From contig JAEZEH010000075.1 in assembly GCA_023417785.1 (NCBI GenBank), positions 1 through 17,015 on the forward strand: a stretch of DNA of 17,015 nt, written 5' to 3'. Numbering within the stretch: position 1 is the first letter of the stretch; every line of letters begins with the position of its first letter. The notes under the pieces are model-generated. The model saw only the letters and a list, made by a program, of their open reading frames with translations. It was not told the DNA's origin and did not search any database. A program made the translations under genes and the position numbers. This document shows positions 1 to 6,800 of this stretch, piece after piece. The DNA is from Bacteroidota bacterium (GTDB lineage Bacteria > Bacteroidota > Bacteroidia > Cytophagales > Cyclobacteriaceae).

Positions 1-305
1 TCCGGCAGGTTGACTTTGACGGTACGGCTTCCTACTCCGATATTCGTTTCGCCGATGTGAATGGCAGCCGGTCTGTCTCCGTGTTCCCGAACCCGGTGGA
101 AAAAAATGAGCTGAACGTTCAGCTGAACTTTTCAGATGAGGATGAGGTATTCGTTTCCGTCTATGATGTGGCGGGACACAAAATAGATCAGTTCAGTTTC
201 TTCGGCCCGGCTTTTACAAAGCCATTAAATCTTAAGGCGGGTACGTATTTGCTCAGGGCAAATGCCGGCAGGGAAAATCTTGTCTGCCGCTTTGTGGTGA
301 AGTAA
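1..305 (+). CDS. C-terminal end of a T9SS-exported protein (type A sorting domain), 5' truncated
   Basis: The reading frame is open from the window edge (first full codon at base 3) to a TAA at 303-305, about 100 residues. The last 80 residues have the pattern of a type IX secretion system type A sorting domain: a VFPNPV motif near the start, a VSVYDVAGHKI strand-turn-strand segment in the middle, then LKAGTYLLRA and a short basic-ended final strand (CRFVVK). In this family the domain directs the passenger across the outer membrane through the T9SS, after which it is usually cleaved and the cargo is released or anchored to the cell surface. The upstream RQVDFDG segment is typical of the sequence just before the domain. 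The passenger domain lies outside the window, so its function cannot be stated. The sorting-domain call is firm from motif pattern. Confidence 0.88.
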   Translation, partial: RQVDFDGTASYSDIRFADVNGSRSVSVFPNPVEKNELNVQLNFSDEDEVFVSVYDVAGHKIDQFSFFGPAFTKPLNLKAGTYLLRANAGRENLVCRFVVK

Positions 306-350
306 CCTGTAACAGCTGCGTGTAGCCGTCAACGACTCCCCGCTTCTGAT

Positions 351-381
351 CTGGTTGAGCCAACCGGTACTTCATTTTTTT
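351..381 (+). terminator. candidate weak terminator after the T9SS-domain gene
   Basis: A short hairpin has GGTTG at 353-357 pairing with CAACC at 361-365 around a 3-base loop, extendable by one wobble and one GC pair. It is followed after 7 bases by a run of seven T at 375-381. It sits 46 bases after the stop of the preceding plus-strand gene. The stem is short and the T run is not adjacent, so this is only a candidate. Confidence 0.28.
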
Positions 382-470
382 CGGAACCCTCAACGGTCCG
401 CTACCTGCCTGGTAATGATTTTTTGCATTGAAGACATGCCCGGATTATGGCGACTAGCTTATTGTTTTAT

Positions 471-670
471 GAGGTCTTCGTAAGGACTATATGAGGTCTT
501 AGTAAGGACTTTATGCGCGCCTTATATGTAAAGCAGGGATAAAGCAGTGATAAAGCAGTGATCAAGCAGACCCGGCAACCCAGACTGGACTATCTGTGCT
601 TTATCACTGCTTTAATGCTGTTATACGTATAAGGTAATTACCAGGTCCTCACGAAGTCCTTACGAAGTCC
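471..670. repeat. nested imperfect inverted repeat, about 200 bases
   Basis: The left arm is 471-568 and the right arm 597-670, around a loop of roughly 30-40 bases. Two blocks pair perfectly by eye: 476-488 with 655-667 (13 of 13) and 540-557 with 597-614 (18 of 18). A third block pairs imperfectly (CCTTATATGTAA at 520-531 against TTATACGTATAAGG at 621-634). The left arm also has an 18-base direct repeat, 471-488 and 493-510, differing at one base and offset by 22. Each of these units is itself an imperfect dyad (AG..CTT...AAG..CT). The right arm repeats ACGAAGTCC at 651-659 and 662-670. The order of blocks is mirrored in the two arms, so this is one structured element and not scattered repeats. 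It could be a bidirectional terminator, a decayed non-autonomous element, or a protein-binding array. Confidence 0.75.
530..569 (+). repeat. 11-base tandem repeat, four units
   Basis: The units are AAAGCAGGGAT (530-540), AAAGCAGTGAT (541-551), AAAGCAGTGAT (552-562) and a partial, CAAGCAG (563-569). The period of 11 is close to one turn of DNA. The same unit recurs in inverted orientation at 597-614, giving the innermost stem of the larger inverted repeat. Confidence 0.85.
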
Positions 671-741
671 GCATCAGGATCCTATAAGATCTATATCAAT
701 TGATGTCGCTTGCAGGTCAAACGATGTGATGGTAGATGCTG

Positions 742-791
742 AGAATCTGCTCAATATAAATATAGCTAAGAATCTGCTCAATGTAAATATA
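742..791. repeat. 23-base direct duplication before the tdh stop
   Basis: Copies at 742-764 and 769-791 start AGAATCTGCTCAAT and end TAAATATA. They differ at one base (A/G) and are offset by 27 bases. The second copy ends 3 bases before the stop codon of the minus-strand threonine dehydrogenase gene, so both copies lie in the 3' untranslated part of that transcript. This looks like a recent local tandem duplication. Confidence 0.85.
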
Positions 792-794
792 CAT

Positions 795-1754
795 TTATTG
801 AGCCTCCACCAGGTTGTGATGCTCGGGCAGCCGTTGAAGCATCTCTTTCACCATCGCCTTCAGGTCGAAAGCTGGTTTCCAGCCCCAATCCCGACGCGAA
901 ACGGAATCGTCGATCGACCCGGGCCACGACTCCGCAATCTGTTGACGGAAGTCGGGTTTATAGGAAATTGTGAAGTCGGGAATGACTGCCTGGATTTCGC
1001 TGGCAAGTTCCTCCGGGCTGAATGAAAGGGCTCCAATGTTATAGCTGGATCGAACCGTGATTTTCTCCTTTGGTGCCGCCATCAGTTTGAGGGTGGAATC
1101 AAGGGCATCCTCCATATACATCATTGGGAGCGGAGTTCCCGGAGCAAGGAAACATTCGAAACGGTGTTCTGTCAGGGCCTTGAAGAAAATATCCACCGCA
1201 TAATCGGTCGTGCCCCCGCCGGGGTGTGATTTGTATCCAATCAGACCCGGGTACCGGAGACTTCGAACGTCAAGTCCATGCTTTTTATTATACCAGGCGC
1301 ACCACCTTTCACCCGCAAGTTTACTGATTCCGTACACGGTGGTTGGATCCATTATTGTATCCTGTGGCGTGTTCACCCGTGGGGTTGATGGACCAAAAAC
1401 GGCTATTGAACTCGGCCAGTACACTTTTTCTATCTTGAATCTGACGGCAGCCTCCAGCACATTCAAGAGACCATCCATGTTTATCTTCCAGGCCAGCGTA
1501 GGATTTTTCTCGCCCACGGCCGACAACACCGCAGCAAGGTGATAAACCTGCGTGAACTTTTCTTTCTGGAGAATTCGGTCCAGGCCCGCGGCATCCAGCA
1601 CATCGAGCACTTCGAAGATCCCATCAAACGCGGCTTGTTCCCTCACGTCTGTGGCAACGACCACGTGCTTCCCGTAAACATCCTGTAATTTCTTTGTGAG
1701 TTCTGATCCAAGCTGACCGCCTGCTCCGATAACGAGAATTCTGTCCTTTGCCAT
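795..1754 (-). CDS. L-threonine 3-dehydrogenase, SDR (non-zinc) type
   Basis: This 319-residue protein oxidises L-threonine to 2-amino-3-oxobutyrate with NAD+ in the cytoplasm. It belongs to the extended short-chain dehydrogenase/epimerase type, not the zinc-dependent E. coli Tdh. Visible motifs are the Rossmann GxxGxxG (Gly10, Gly13, Gly16), Asp36 after the second strand, SSIAVFG around Ser115/Ser116, the YxxxK pair Tyr141 and Lys145 (YGISK), RYPGLIG, and GGGTTDYAV, the last two being characteristic of the threonine dehydrogenase subgroup. The ATG at 1754 is preferred over an in-frame TTG six bases upstream. It diverges from the small-protein/kbl pair, which encodes the next pathway step, so the assignment is supported by context. 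A general NAD-dependent epimerase function is the less likely alternative. Confidence 0.87.
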   Translation of the reverse strand: MAKDRILVIGAGGQLGSELTKKLQDVYGKHVVVATDVREQAAFDGIFEVLDVLDAAGLDRILQKEKFTQVYHLAAVLSAVGEKNPTLAWKINMDGLLNVLEAAVRFKIEKVYWPSSIAVFGPSTPRVNTPQDTIMDPTTVYGISKLAGERWCAWYNKKHGLDVRSLRYPGLIGYKSHPGGGTTDYAVDIFFKALTEHRFECFLAPGTPLPMMYMEDALDSTLKLMAAPKEKITVRSSYNIGALSFSPEELASEIQAVIPDFTISYKPDFRQQIAESWPGSIDDSVSRRDWGWKPAFDLKAMVKEMLQRLPEHHNLVEAQ

Positions 1755-1771
1755 GCGCAATATTCGAAGTT

Positions 1772-1779
1772 CAAAACTA
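1772..1779 (-). promoter_or_regulatory. candidate -7 box for threonine dehydrogenase
   Basis: Read on the minus strand this is TAGTTTTG, matching the Bacteroidota -7 consensus TAnnTTTG. It lies 17 bases before the ATG at 1754, which would give a leader of about ten bases. I see no good TTTG -33 partner at the usual distance, so this rests on the -7 box only. Confidence 0.32.
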
Positions 1780-1809
1780 CCAAATTTTACGAATCACCTA
1801 ATATCCGTT

Positions 1810-1815
1810 AGGAGG
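1810..1815 (+). promoter_or_regulatory. AGGAGG, possible Shine-Dalgarno of the small protein
   Basis: A full AGGAGG lies 15 bases before GTG 1831 and 21 bases before GTG 1837, the two plausible starts of the following gene. The spacing is longer than the usual 5-9 bases, so its role is uncertain. It is still the clearest Shine-Dalgarno-like sequence I noticed in the window and argues against a start at the upstream ATG 1753. Confidence 0.3.
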
Positions 1816-1836
1816 TTTTCGTTTAACTTAGTGCCC

Positions 1837-2154
1837 GTGGATTTTAACGCATATCTGGTTTCCAAAAAGATCGATTCAGCCGCCTTTCAACGCGCTGAGC
1901 CCTTGCTCTGGGACAGCTGGCGCGTCGAATTTGAAAAAATCAGTCCGGCGAGCTTTACATCCCAAAAGCTTTTTTTGATCAATCCGATTCGCCGGAAATA
2001 CAGGCTGAATCCGGTTGCCGAACCCACGCCGCCCAGACCCGCTCCCGCCGCCCCGACTGAAGAAAGCACGCCAGCTCAGGCTGCGGCGCCATCTGCAATA
2101 AAAAAACCGGGTGCTGCAAAACCCGTGATGAGACCCAAACCAAAAATTCAGTAA
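1837..2154 (+). CDS. small hypothetical protein with Pro/Ala-rich tail, ahead of kbl
   Basis: This protein of about 105 residues has two parts. Residues 1-55 form a compact segment with many aromatic and charged residues (AYLVSKKID, AEPLLWDSW, SFTSQKLFLINPIRRKYRL). Residues 56-105 form a flexible tail rich in Pro, Ala and Lys. I believe similar short proteins with the KLFLINPIRRKY motif exist in other Cytophagales, but I know no function. The stop is 5 bases before the kbl ATG, so the two genes are almost certainly co-transcribed. The start is uncertain: GTG 1837 gives an MDFNAYL beginning, GTG 1831 adds two residues, and ATG 1753 would overlap the divergent gene's start and is unlikely. No signal peptide or membrane segment is visible, so it is probably cytoplasmic. 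Confidence 0.7.
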   Translation: MDFNAYLVSKKIDSAAFQRAEPLLWDSWRVEFEKISPASFTSQKLFLINPIRRKYRLNPVAEPTPPRPAPAAPTEESTPAQAAAPSAIKKPGAAKPVMRPKPKIQ

Positions 2155-2159
2155 CTGCA

Positions 2160-3371
2160 ATGTATCAAAACATAAAACCGGCTTTAGAAAAGGAATTACA
2201 GTCAATCAGGGAAGCTGGCCTTTACAAGAACGAACGAATCATTATCACTCCTCAGGGAGCGGAAATCAGAACTTCGGAAAACCTGGAGGTCATCAATTTC
2301 TGCGCGAACAACTATCTCGGCCTTTCCTCACATCCGCGGGTTATCGAGGCCGCGAAACGCACCATCGACTCACATGGATACGGCATGTCGTCGGTTCGTT
2401 TTATATGTGGCACGCAGGATATTCACAAGGAACTGGAAAAGAAGATATCGGAGTTTCTCCATACCGAAGATACGATTTTGTATGCTGCGGCATTCGACGC
2501 CAATGGCGGAGTGTTCGAACCGTTACTGGGTCAGGACGATGCAATCATTTCTGACGAACTTAACCACGCCTCTATCATTGACGGTGTCCGGCTTTGTAAG
2601 GCCATGCGTTTCCGATATAAGAACAACGACATGGACGACCTTGCCGTGCAACTTCGCGAAGCAAAAAAAGCGGGAGCCCGGCAAATTCTTATTGTGACAG
2701 ACGGAGCATTCTCCATGGATGGTACCATCGCACAACTTGACCGGATCTGCGACCTTGCCGAAGAACATGGAGCAATGGTAATGACCGACGAAAGTCATTG
2801 CACGGGATTTCTTGGTAAGACGGGCAGAGGCGTGCCTGAACTTTGTGGTGTTATGGAGCGCGTTGACATCATCACCGGCACACTTGGCAAGGCTTTGGGC
2901 GGCGCGTCCGGGGGGTTCACCTCCGGCAGAAAGGAAATTATTGAAATGCTCCGGCAGCGCTCAAGGCCTTATCTCTTTTCCAATACACTGGCTCCCGCGA
3001 TTGTGGGCGCATCGATAGAGGTATTCAATATGCTTTCAGAAACCACAGCGCTGCGTGATCGCCTTGAGGAGAACACGGCTTACTTCAGAAAAGCCATGAC
3101 AGATGCGGGCTTCGACATCAAACCCGGTGTCCATCCCATTGTACCAATTATGCTATACGACGCCCCACTCGCGCAAACGTTCGCAGAGGCGTTGTTGAAG
3201 AAAGGCATATATGTAATTGGATTCTTCTACCCTGTGGTACCTAAAGACAAGGCGCGCATACGGGTTCAGATTTCGGCTGCGCATACAAGAGAACATCTTG
3301 ACAAGGCGATTGCCGCGTTTAAAGAAGTGGGAAAGGAACTGGGTGTTCTTAAGGCAGCTGCCCTAAATTAG
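2160..3371 (+). CDS. kbl: 2-amino-3-ketobutyrate CoA ligase (glycine C-acetyltransferase)
   Basis: Kbl is a cytoplasmic PLP enzyme that cleaves 2-amino-3-oxobutyrate with CoA to glycine and acetyl-CoA, the step after threonine dehydrogenase. The 403-residue length fits the family (E. coli about 398). It belongs to the alpha-oxoamine synthase fold group. Visible features: an early NFCANNYLGLSSHP segment, SVRFICGTQDIHKELE, TDGAFSMDG, DESHCTGFLGKTGRG with the PLP-ring contacts, and the PLP lysine in GTLGKALGG at Lys244, the same position as in E. coli Kbl. The ATG at 2160 follows the preceding small gene by 5 bases. The gene ends inside the 3' end of the convergent gene at 3363-3788 (9-base overlap). 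Serine palmitoyltransferase and 8-amino-7-oxononanoate synthase are relatives, but the sequence pattern and the nearby dehydrogenase favour Kbl. Confidence 0.95.
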   Translation: MYQNIKPALEKELQSIREAGLYKNERIIITPQGAEIRTSENLEVINFCANNYLGLSSHPRVIEAAKRTIDSHGYGMSSVRFICGTQDIHKELEKKISEFLHTEDTILYAAAFDANGGVFEPLLGQDDAIISDELNHASIIDGVRLCKAMRFRYKNNDMDDLAVQLREAKKAGARQILIVTDGAFSMDGTIAQLDRICDLAEEHGAMVMTDESHCTGFLGKTGRGVPELCGVMERVDIITGTLGKALGGASGGFTSGRKEIIEMLRQRSRPYLFSNTLAPAIVGASIEVFNMLSETTALRDRLEENTAYFRKAMTDAGFDIKPGVHPIVPIMLYDAPLAQTFAEALLKKGIYVIGFFYPVVPKDKARIRVQISAAHTREHLDKAIAAFKEVGKELGVLKAAALN

Positions 3372-3788
3372 TTTATTTTTTACGTCAGTGGACGTGGCAA
3401 TAAAATTCTCGAGACGTTTGCGGATATCCGTCGTCGAAAAGAAGTAAAAACTGTCTTTACGTCCCCTGATCTTTACCTTACACAGATTGAGGAAAGGTAT
3501 GAGCCGGAATGATTTTATCTCCGGCCATTCGAAGCGGACATTCCGATCCTCCTCCATGATCACAAACTTATCCTCACCGATTCTGACCCGTTTTATCTTG
3601 TCACTTACCGAGAGGAAGACGAATACCAGGAACCAGCCCAGGAACACAAGAAAGGTGACAGCAACGATGTTGATAAGGTTGAACCCATAGATATAATAGA
3701 GCAGTGAGCTTATCGCCCATTGCAGGATCCCCACAAAAAGGAAGAAGTATTTCGCCAGGTAAAATTTTACGGGATTAGCTTCAACCAT
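3363..3788 (-). CDS. small membrane protein, two helices plus a beta-rich C-terminal domain
   Basis: This 141-residue protein has two hydrophobic stretches, residues about 14-34 and 38-59, joined by a very short turn, so both ends should lie on the same side of the inner membrane. Residues 61-141 are soluble and alternate hydrophobic and charged residues in short strands (KRVRIGEDKFVIMEE, VRFEWPEIKSFRLI, CKVKIRGRKDSFYFF) before a final helix. That layout resembles bacterial PH-like or YcxB-like domains, which is inference without a search. The ATG at 3788 is preferred over an in-frame TTG at 3830, because a TAnnTTTG box lies between them. It is downstream of the caspase gene on the same strand and its 3' end overlaps kbl by 9 bases. 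Function unknown. Confidence 0.72.
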   Translation of the reverse strand: MVEANPVKFYLAKYFFLFVGILQWAISSLLYYIYGFNLINIVAVTFLVFLGWFLVFVFLSVSDKIKRVRIGEDKFVIMEEDRNVRFEWPEIKSFRLIPFLNLCKVKIRGRKDSFYFFSTTDIRKRLENFIATSTDVKNKLI

Positions 3789-3811
3789 AGCTAACAATTT
3801 AAACGGTACTA

Positions 3812-3819
3812 CAAATCTA
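3812..3819 (-). promoter_or_regulatory. candidate -7 box for the small membrane protein gene
   Basis: Read on the minus strand this is TAGATTTG, a full match to TAnnTTTG. It lies 23 bases upstream of ATG 3788 and within the 58-base gap after the stop of the WD40/caspase gene. This suggests the small gene can be transcribed on its own and supports the shorter start. No clear -33 element is visible. Confidence 0.4.
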
Positions 3820-3846
3820 CGTAAAATCAACAGGAAAAGTTATCGC

Positions 3847-6800
3847 TTATTGTCGGATAACCACCGGAAAGTCATGTCCTCTGCTAAACGTGTAGGGATA
3901 CTGTGGTTTCCCTTTCAGCTTCCGGGTCATCTCCGGAACCTGGTCATCTATATATGACTTTAGCTCATAAATAGTAACCTTACCATCGCGTGGGGCGCCA
4001 TCGGCCTCACCGTTCAGGCCTTTAACGAGTACGTAGGTAAATAAACCATGCCCCAATTCGGCAAATTCAGCCGCGAATTGTTCACTTCCGGCCGAAGCAA
4101 GCACATGAATGCCCGTGCTGCGCGAAAGTTGCGCGATCGCCCTTTCCTCATTCCCCCCGCGTACCGCCAACAGCTCAACTGATCCTCCTGATTGACACGC
4201 GTCGAGGATGATTAGTTGCTTCAACGCCTTTATGTTTTTCAGCTTCTCCTGCATTGTGCCCGCGTCGATGGCCTGTTTTCTAAGCACTGAAGCATCAAAT
4301 AATCTGCCATTTTCCGTGGGAATGAAATAAAAACGATTCTCCACCATGCTCCCATGGCCCGCGTAATAGAAAATAAAAACGTCTTCGGGTCCTACTTTCG
4401 CAGCGAGCTCATCAAGTTTGTTCAAAATTGTTACCCGCGTTGCGTCCTTGTCGAAAATCGTATCAACGACAACCTCATGGAACAAAGCTTTCGAAAAGCC
4501 GCCAATCACCTTGCTTAACGAAACCGCATCCGATTTCGCATAGTTTAGATTCAGCTTCGGATTTTGATATTCATTGATTCCAACGGCGAGAATATAACAG
4601 TTGCTATGCTTCGTATCAGATTCGATGAAGTATTCCACAGATCGGGGATCTGATTCAACATTGTCTTTATTGGAAGCAATGGCCGTAAACGTATTCGAAC
4701 CACCGATCAGTTTTACAGTCATGCGAAACGTAGAATGCTTTCCGTGAGCAGGGTATTCGATCGATCCCTGAGGAAGGGCAAGACTTTTTCCGTTATGTAA
4801 AATCCGCAATCGGTCAACGCCGGAACCTGTGTTGATAAGTCGCACGAGTAATTCTGCGTGATTCTTTTCTCCCGGTACAATTGCGATTTTCAATTCAGGA
4901 GGCGGAGCGTTTCGCAGCTTTCCGTATATACCCCGCGTTTCGTCGCCGCCCCGCGTCTGAAAAATTCGTGGCAACAAGTCTGGTCTGTAAAACTCCTGGA
5001 AGAACTGATCAACCGAGTAGGTTTTTGTGCCTTCGACGAAGTGAATATAAGTTCTTGCTCCGTCTGTTCCACTGAAAAAACCTTCGCGGTTTTTCACGAG
5101 CCAGTCATTTTCTCCGAGATGAATATGTTCAAAGAATTCCTTGCCGCTCTCGAGATTCCAGAACTTCGTTACGCCGTCAAGACTATGACTGATGAGCATC
5201 TTTCCATCTGCTCCGAGTGCCAGCGCCGTTACCTCGGCATTATGCCCGGCGAGACTTCCGAGAAGTTTACCCGAGCCTACTTCCCAGATCCGTATCACCC
5301 TGTCGGCACCCGCAGAATAAATCGTCTTCTCCGGGGAATCAAAAATTGCTGTATGAAGGGGTGATGTACCGTGATTTATTTTTTCGACCATCAGCCCGGT
5401 GCCGACATCCCATCTGCGAACACTTCCATCCCAGGACGAGGTCAGGAGCGTTTGACCGTCTTTTGAAAACCGGATAGATGAAACGACACCGGTGTGGCCC
5501 ACAAAATTCCGTACGACGGTACGGGTATCCGTCTCCCACATTTGCAGCGAATTGTCCAGCCTGCCCGTAACTGTATAAAGCCCTGAAGGATGAAACGCAG
5601 TGGTAAAAGCGGAGCCATTGTCGAGGGAAAAATAGGCTACCTGCGCACCCGACTTCGCATCGTGGATTTTCATGGTACCATCCCAGCTGGACGAAAGAAT
5701 CTGGTTTTCCTTTTCATTAAATCGAAGGTCGAAGACGGGCTCACGATAGGCCGGAATAACCAGCAACGAGTCTCCCGAATCCGAATTCCATACTACTATC
5801 TTACCATCGCCGCCTCCGGTCAGGAGCCTTGTGCCATCGCGGGACTGATCGATCGCGAGCACCGCCCTGGTATGGCCTGCATACTCCATAATGGTTTTGC
5901 CGGATGCGATATCCCAGCGTTTTACTTTCGAACCAAACTTTCCCCTGATCAACGATTTACCGTCGCGCGACAGCAGGATATTGTTTTTCAATCGCACATA
6001 TCGCGCGATATGCGACTGCCAGTAAAAATTGGGATCGTAGTCCAACCCGTCGTTTCGCAACGCCAGGAAACCAGCGAAAGGCTTTTCGATGGCCCCCTGC
6101 GTGAGCCCGAACACAATGCCGGTATTATTATCCGAGGCAATGATCAGCTTGCGATCGCCCTGCAGGAACAACACATCGTTGAATTTTGCTTTGGGCTGAG
6201 CCGGAAAACTGGTAAGCGCAGTTCCGTCTTTTACGGCGACTACTTTTACTTCATCTTCATTCAGCAAAACCAGCTTCTGCGCATCGTGACTCAGATGTAT
6301 CGCCGTAAGGTCCTCCACCTTTTCGAGAATGGTCGTGCCTTGCGAAAGATCATTTAGCGTGTACACTTTCAGATCCCCATTGCGGGAGGCGACAAACAAT
6401 TGGCGACTGTCGTTTGAAAACTGCGGGAAGGCGACACAACCTCCGCAAAAACCTTCCGGGTATTCGAATGCGTGAACAGCACTCCAGTCATCGGTTCTCA
6501 TCAATTGCACTTTTCGGTTGTCTTCGCCCAGGGCCAGCCACTTACCGTCGGGGGAAATCGCCAGCATCACGCCCTTGCCAAGACCTTTGTCCGGATTAAC
6601 GGGTATCCGTGTTGTTACCCGGTGTGATTTAAAATCAAGAACTACGGCAGAGTCACCTCGGCCGGTATTGTTGTGTCCGGCATAAACCAGAAAGCGTTGT
6701 AATGGATCAACCACTACGTCGGTGATATAGTCATTTGTATGGCGCACGTACACTTCACTGCCGGTCTGCACTTCCCAGATGCGTATGGTCTTATCGTTGC

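Larger units (their letters stand above)
306..794. other. 489-base gene-free convergent gap with repeats
   Basis: This is the gap between the 3' end of the T9SS-domain gene (plus) and the 3' end of the threonine dehydrogenase gene (minus). No credible reading frame lies in it. It holds the weak hairpin at 351-381, a nested inverted-repeat structure at 471-670 that includes a four-unit 11-base tandem array, two small palindromes (AGGATCCT at 676-683, ATCAATTGAT at 695-704), and a 23-base direct duplication at 742-791. Because both flanking genes end here, transcription termination from both sides is a reasonable role for at least part of it; this is inference. Confidence 0.7.

Noticed and set aside
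530..614. CRISPR array
   Set aside because: The 11-base units are contiguous with no spacers, and no cas genes are present.
726..1025. 99-residue open frame on the plus strand starting in the repeat gap
   Set aside because: Most of it is antisense to the threonine dehydrogenase C-terminus and its start lies in the duplicated 23-base repeats.
1753..1836. Longer start (ATG 1753) for the small protein before kbl
   Set aside because: It would overlap the start codon of the divergent gene; the added residues look non-native, and the AGGAGG at 1810 lies inside the extension.
3789..3830. Longer TTG start for the small membrane protein
   Set aside because: A full TAnnTTTG box at 3812-3819 would then lie inside the coding region, and ATG 3788 gives a natural N-terminus.
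4858..5364. 168-residue open frame on the plus strand inside the WD40/caspase gene
   Set aside because: It is the complement of the WD40 and linker coding sequence, with a Cys/Arg-rich composition typical of an antisense frame.
5590..6357. 255-residue open frame on the plus strand inside the WD40/caspase gene
   Set aside because: It is antisense to clear WD40 repeats and has no domain pattern, signal peptide or upstream promoter-like sequence.
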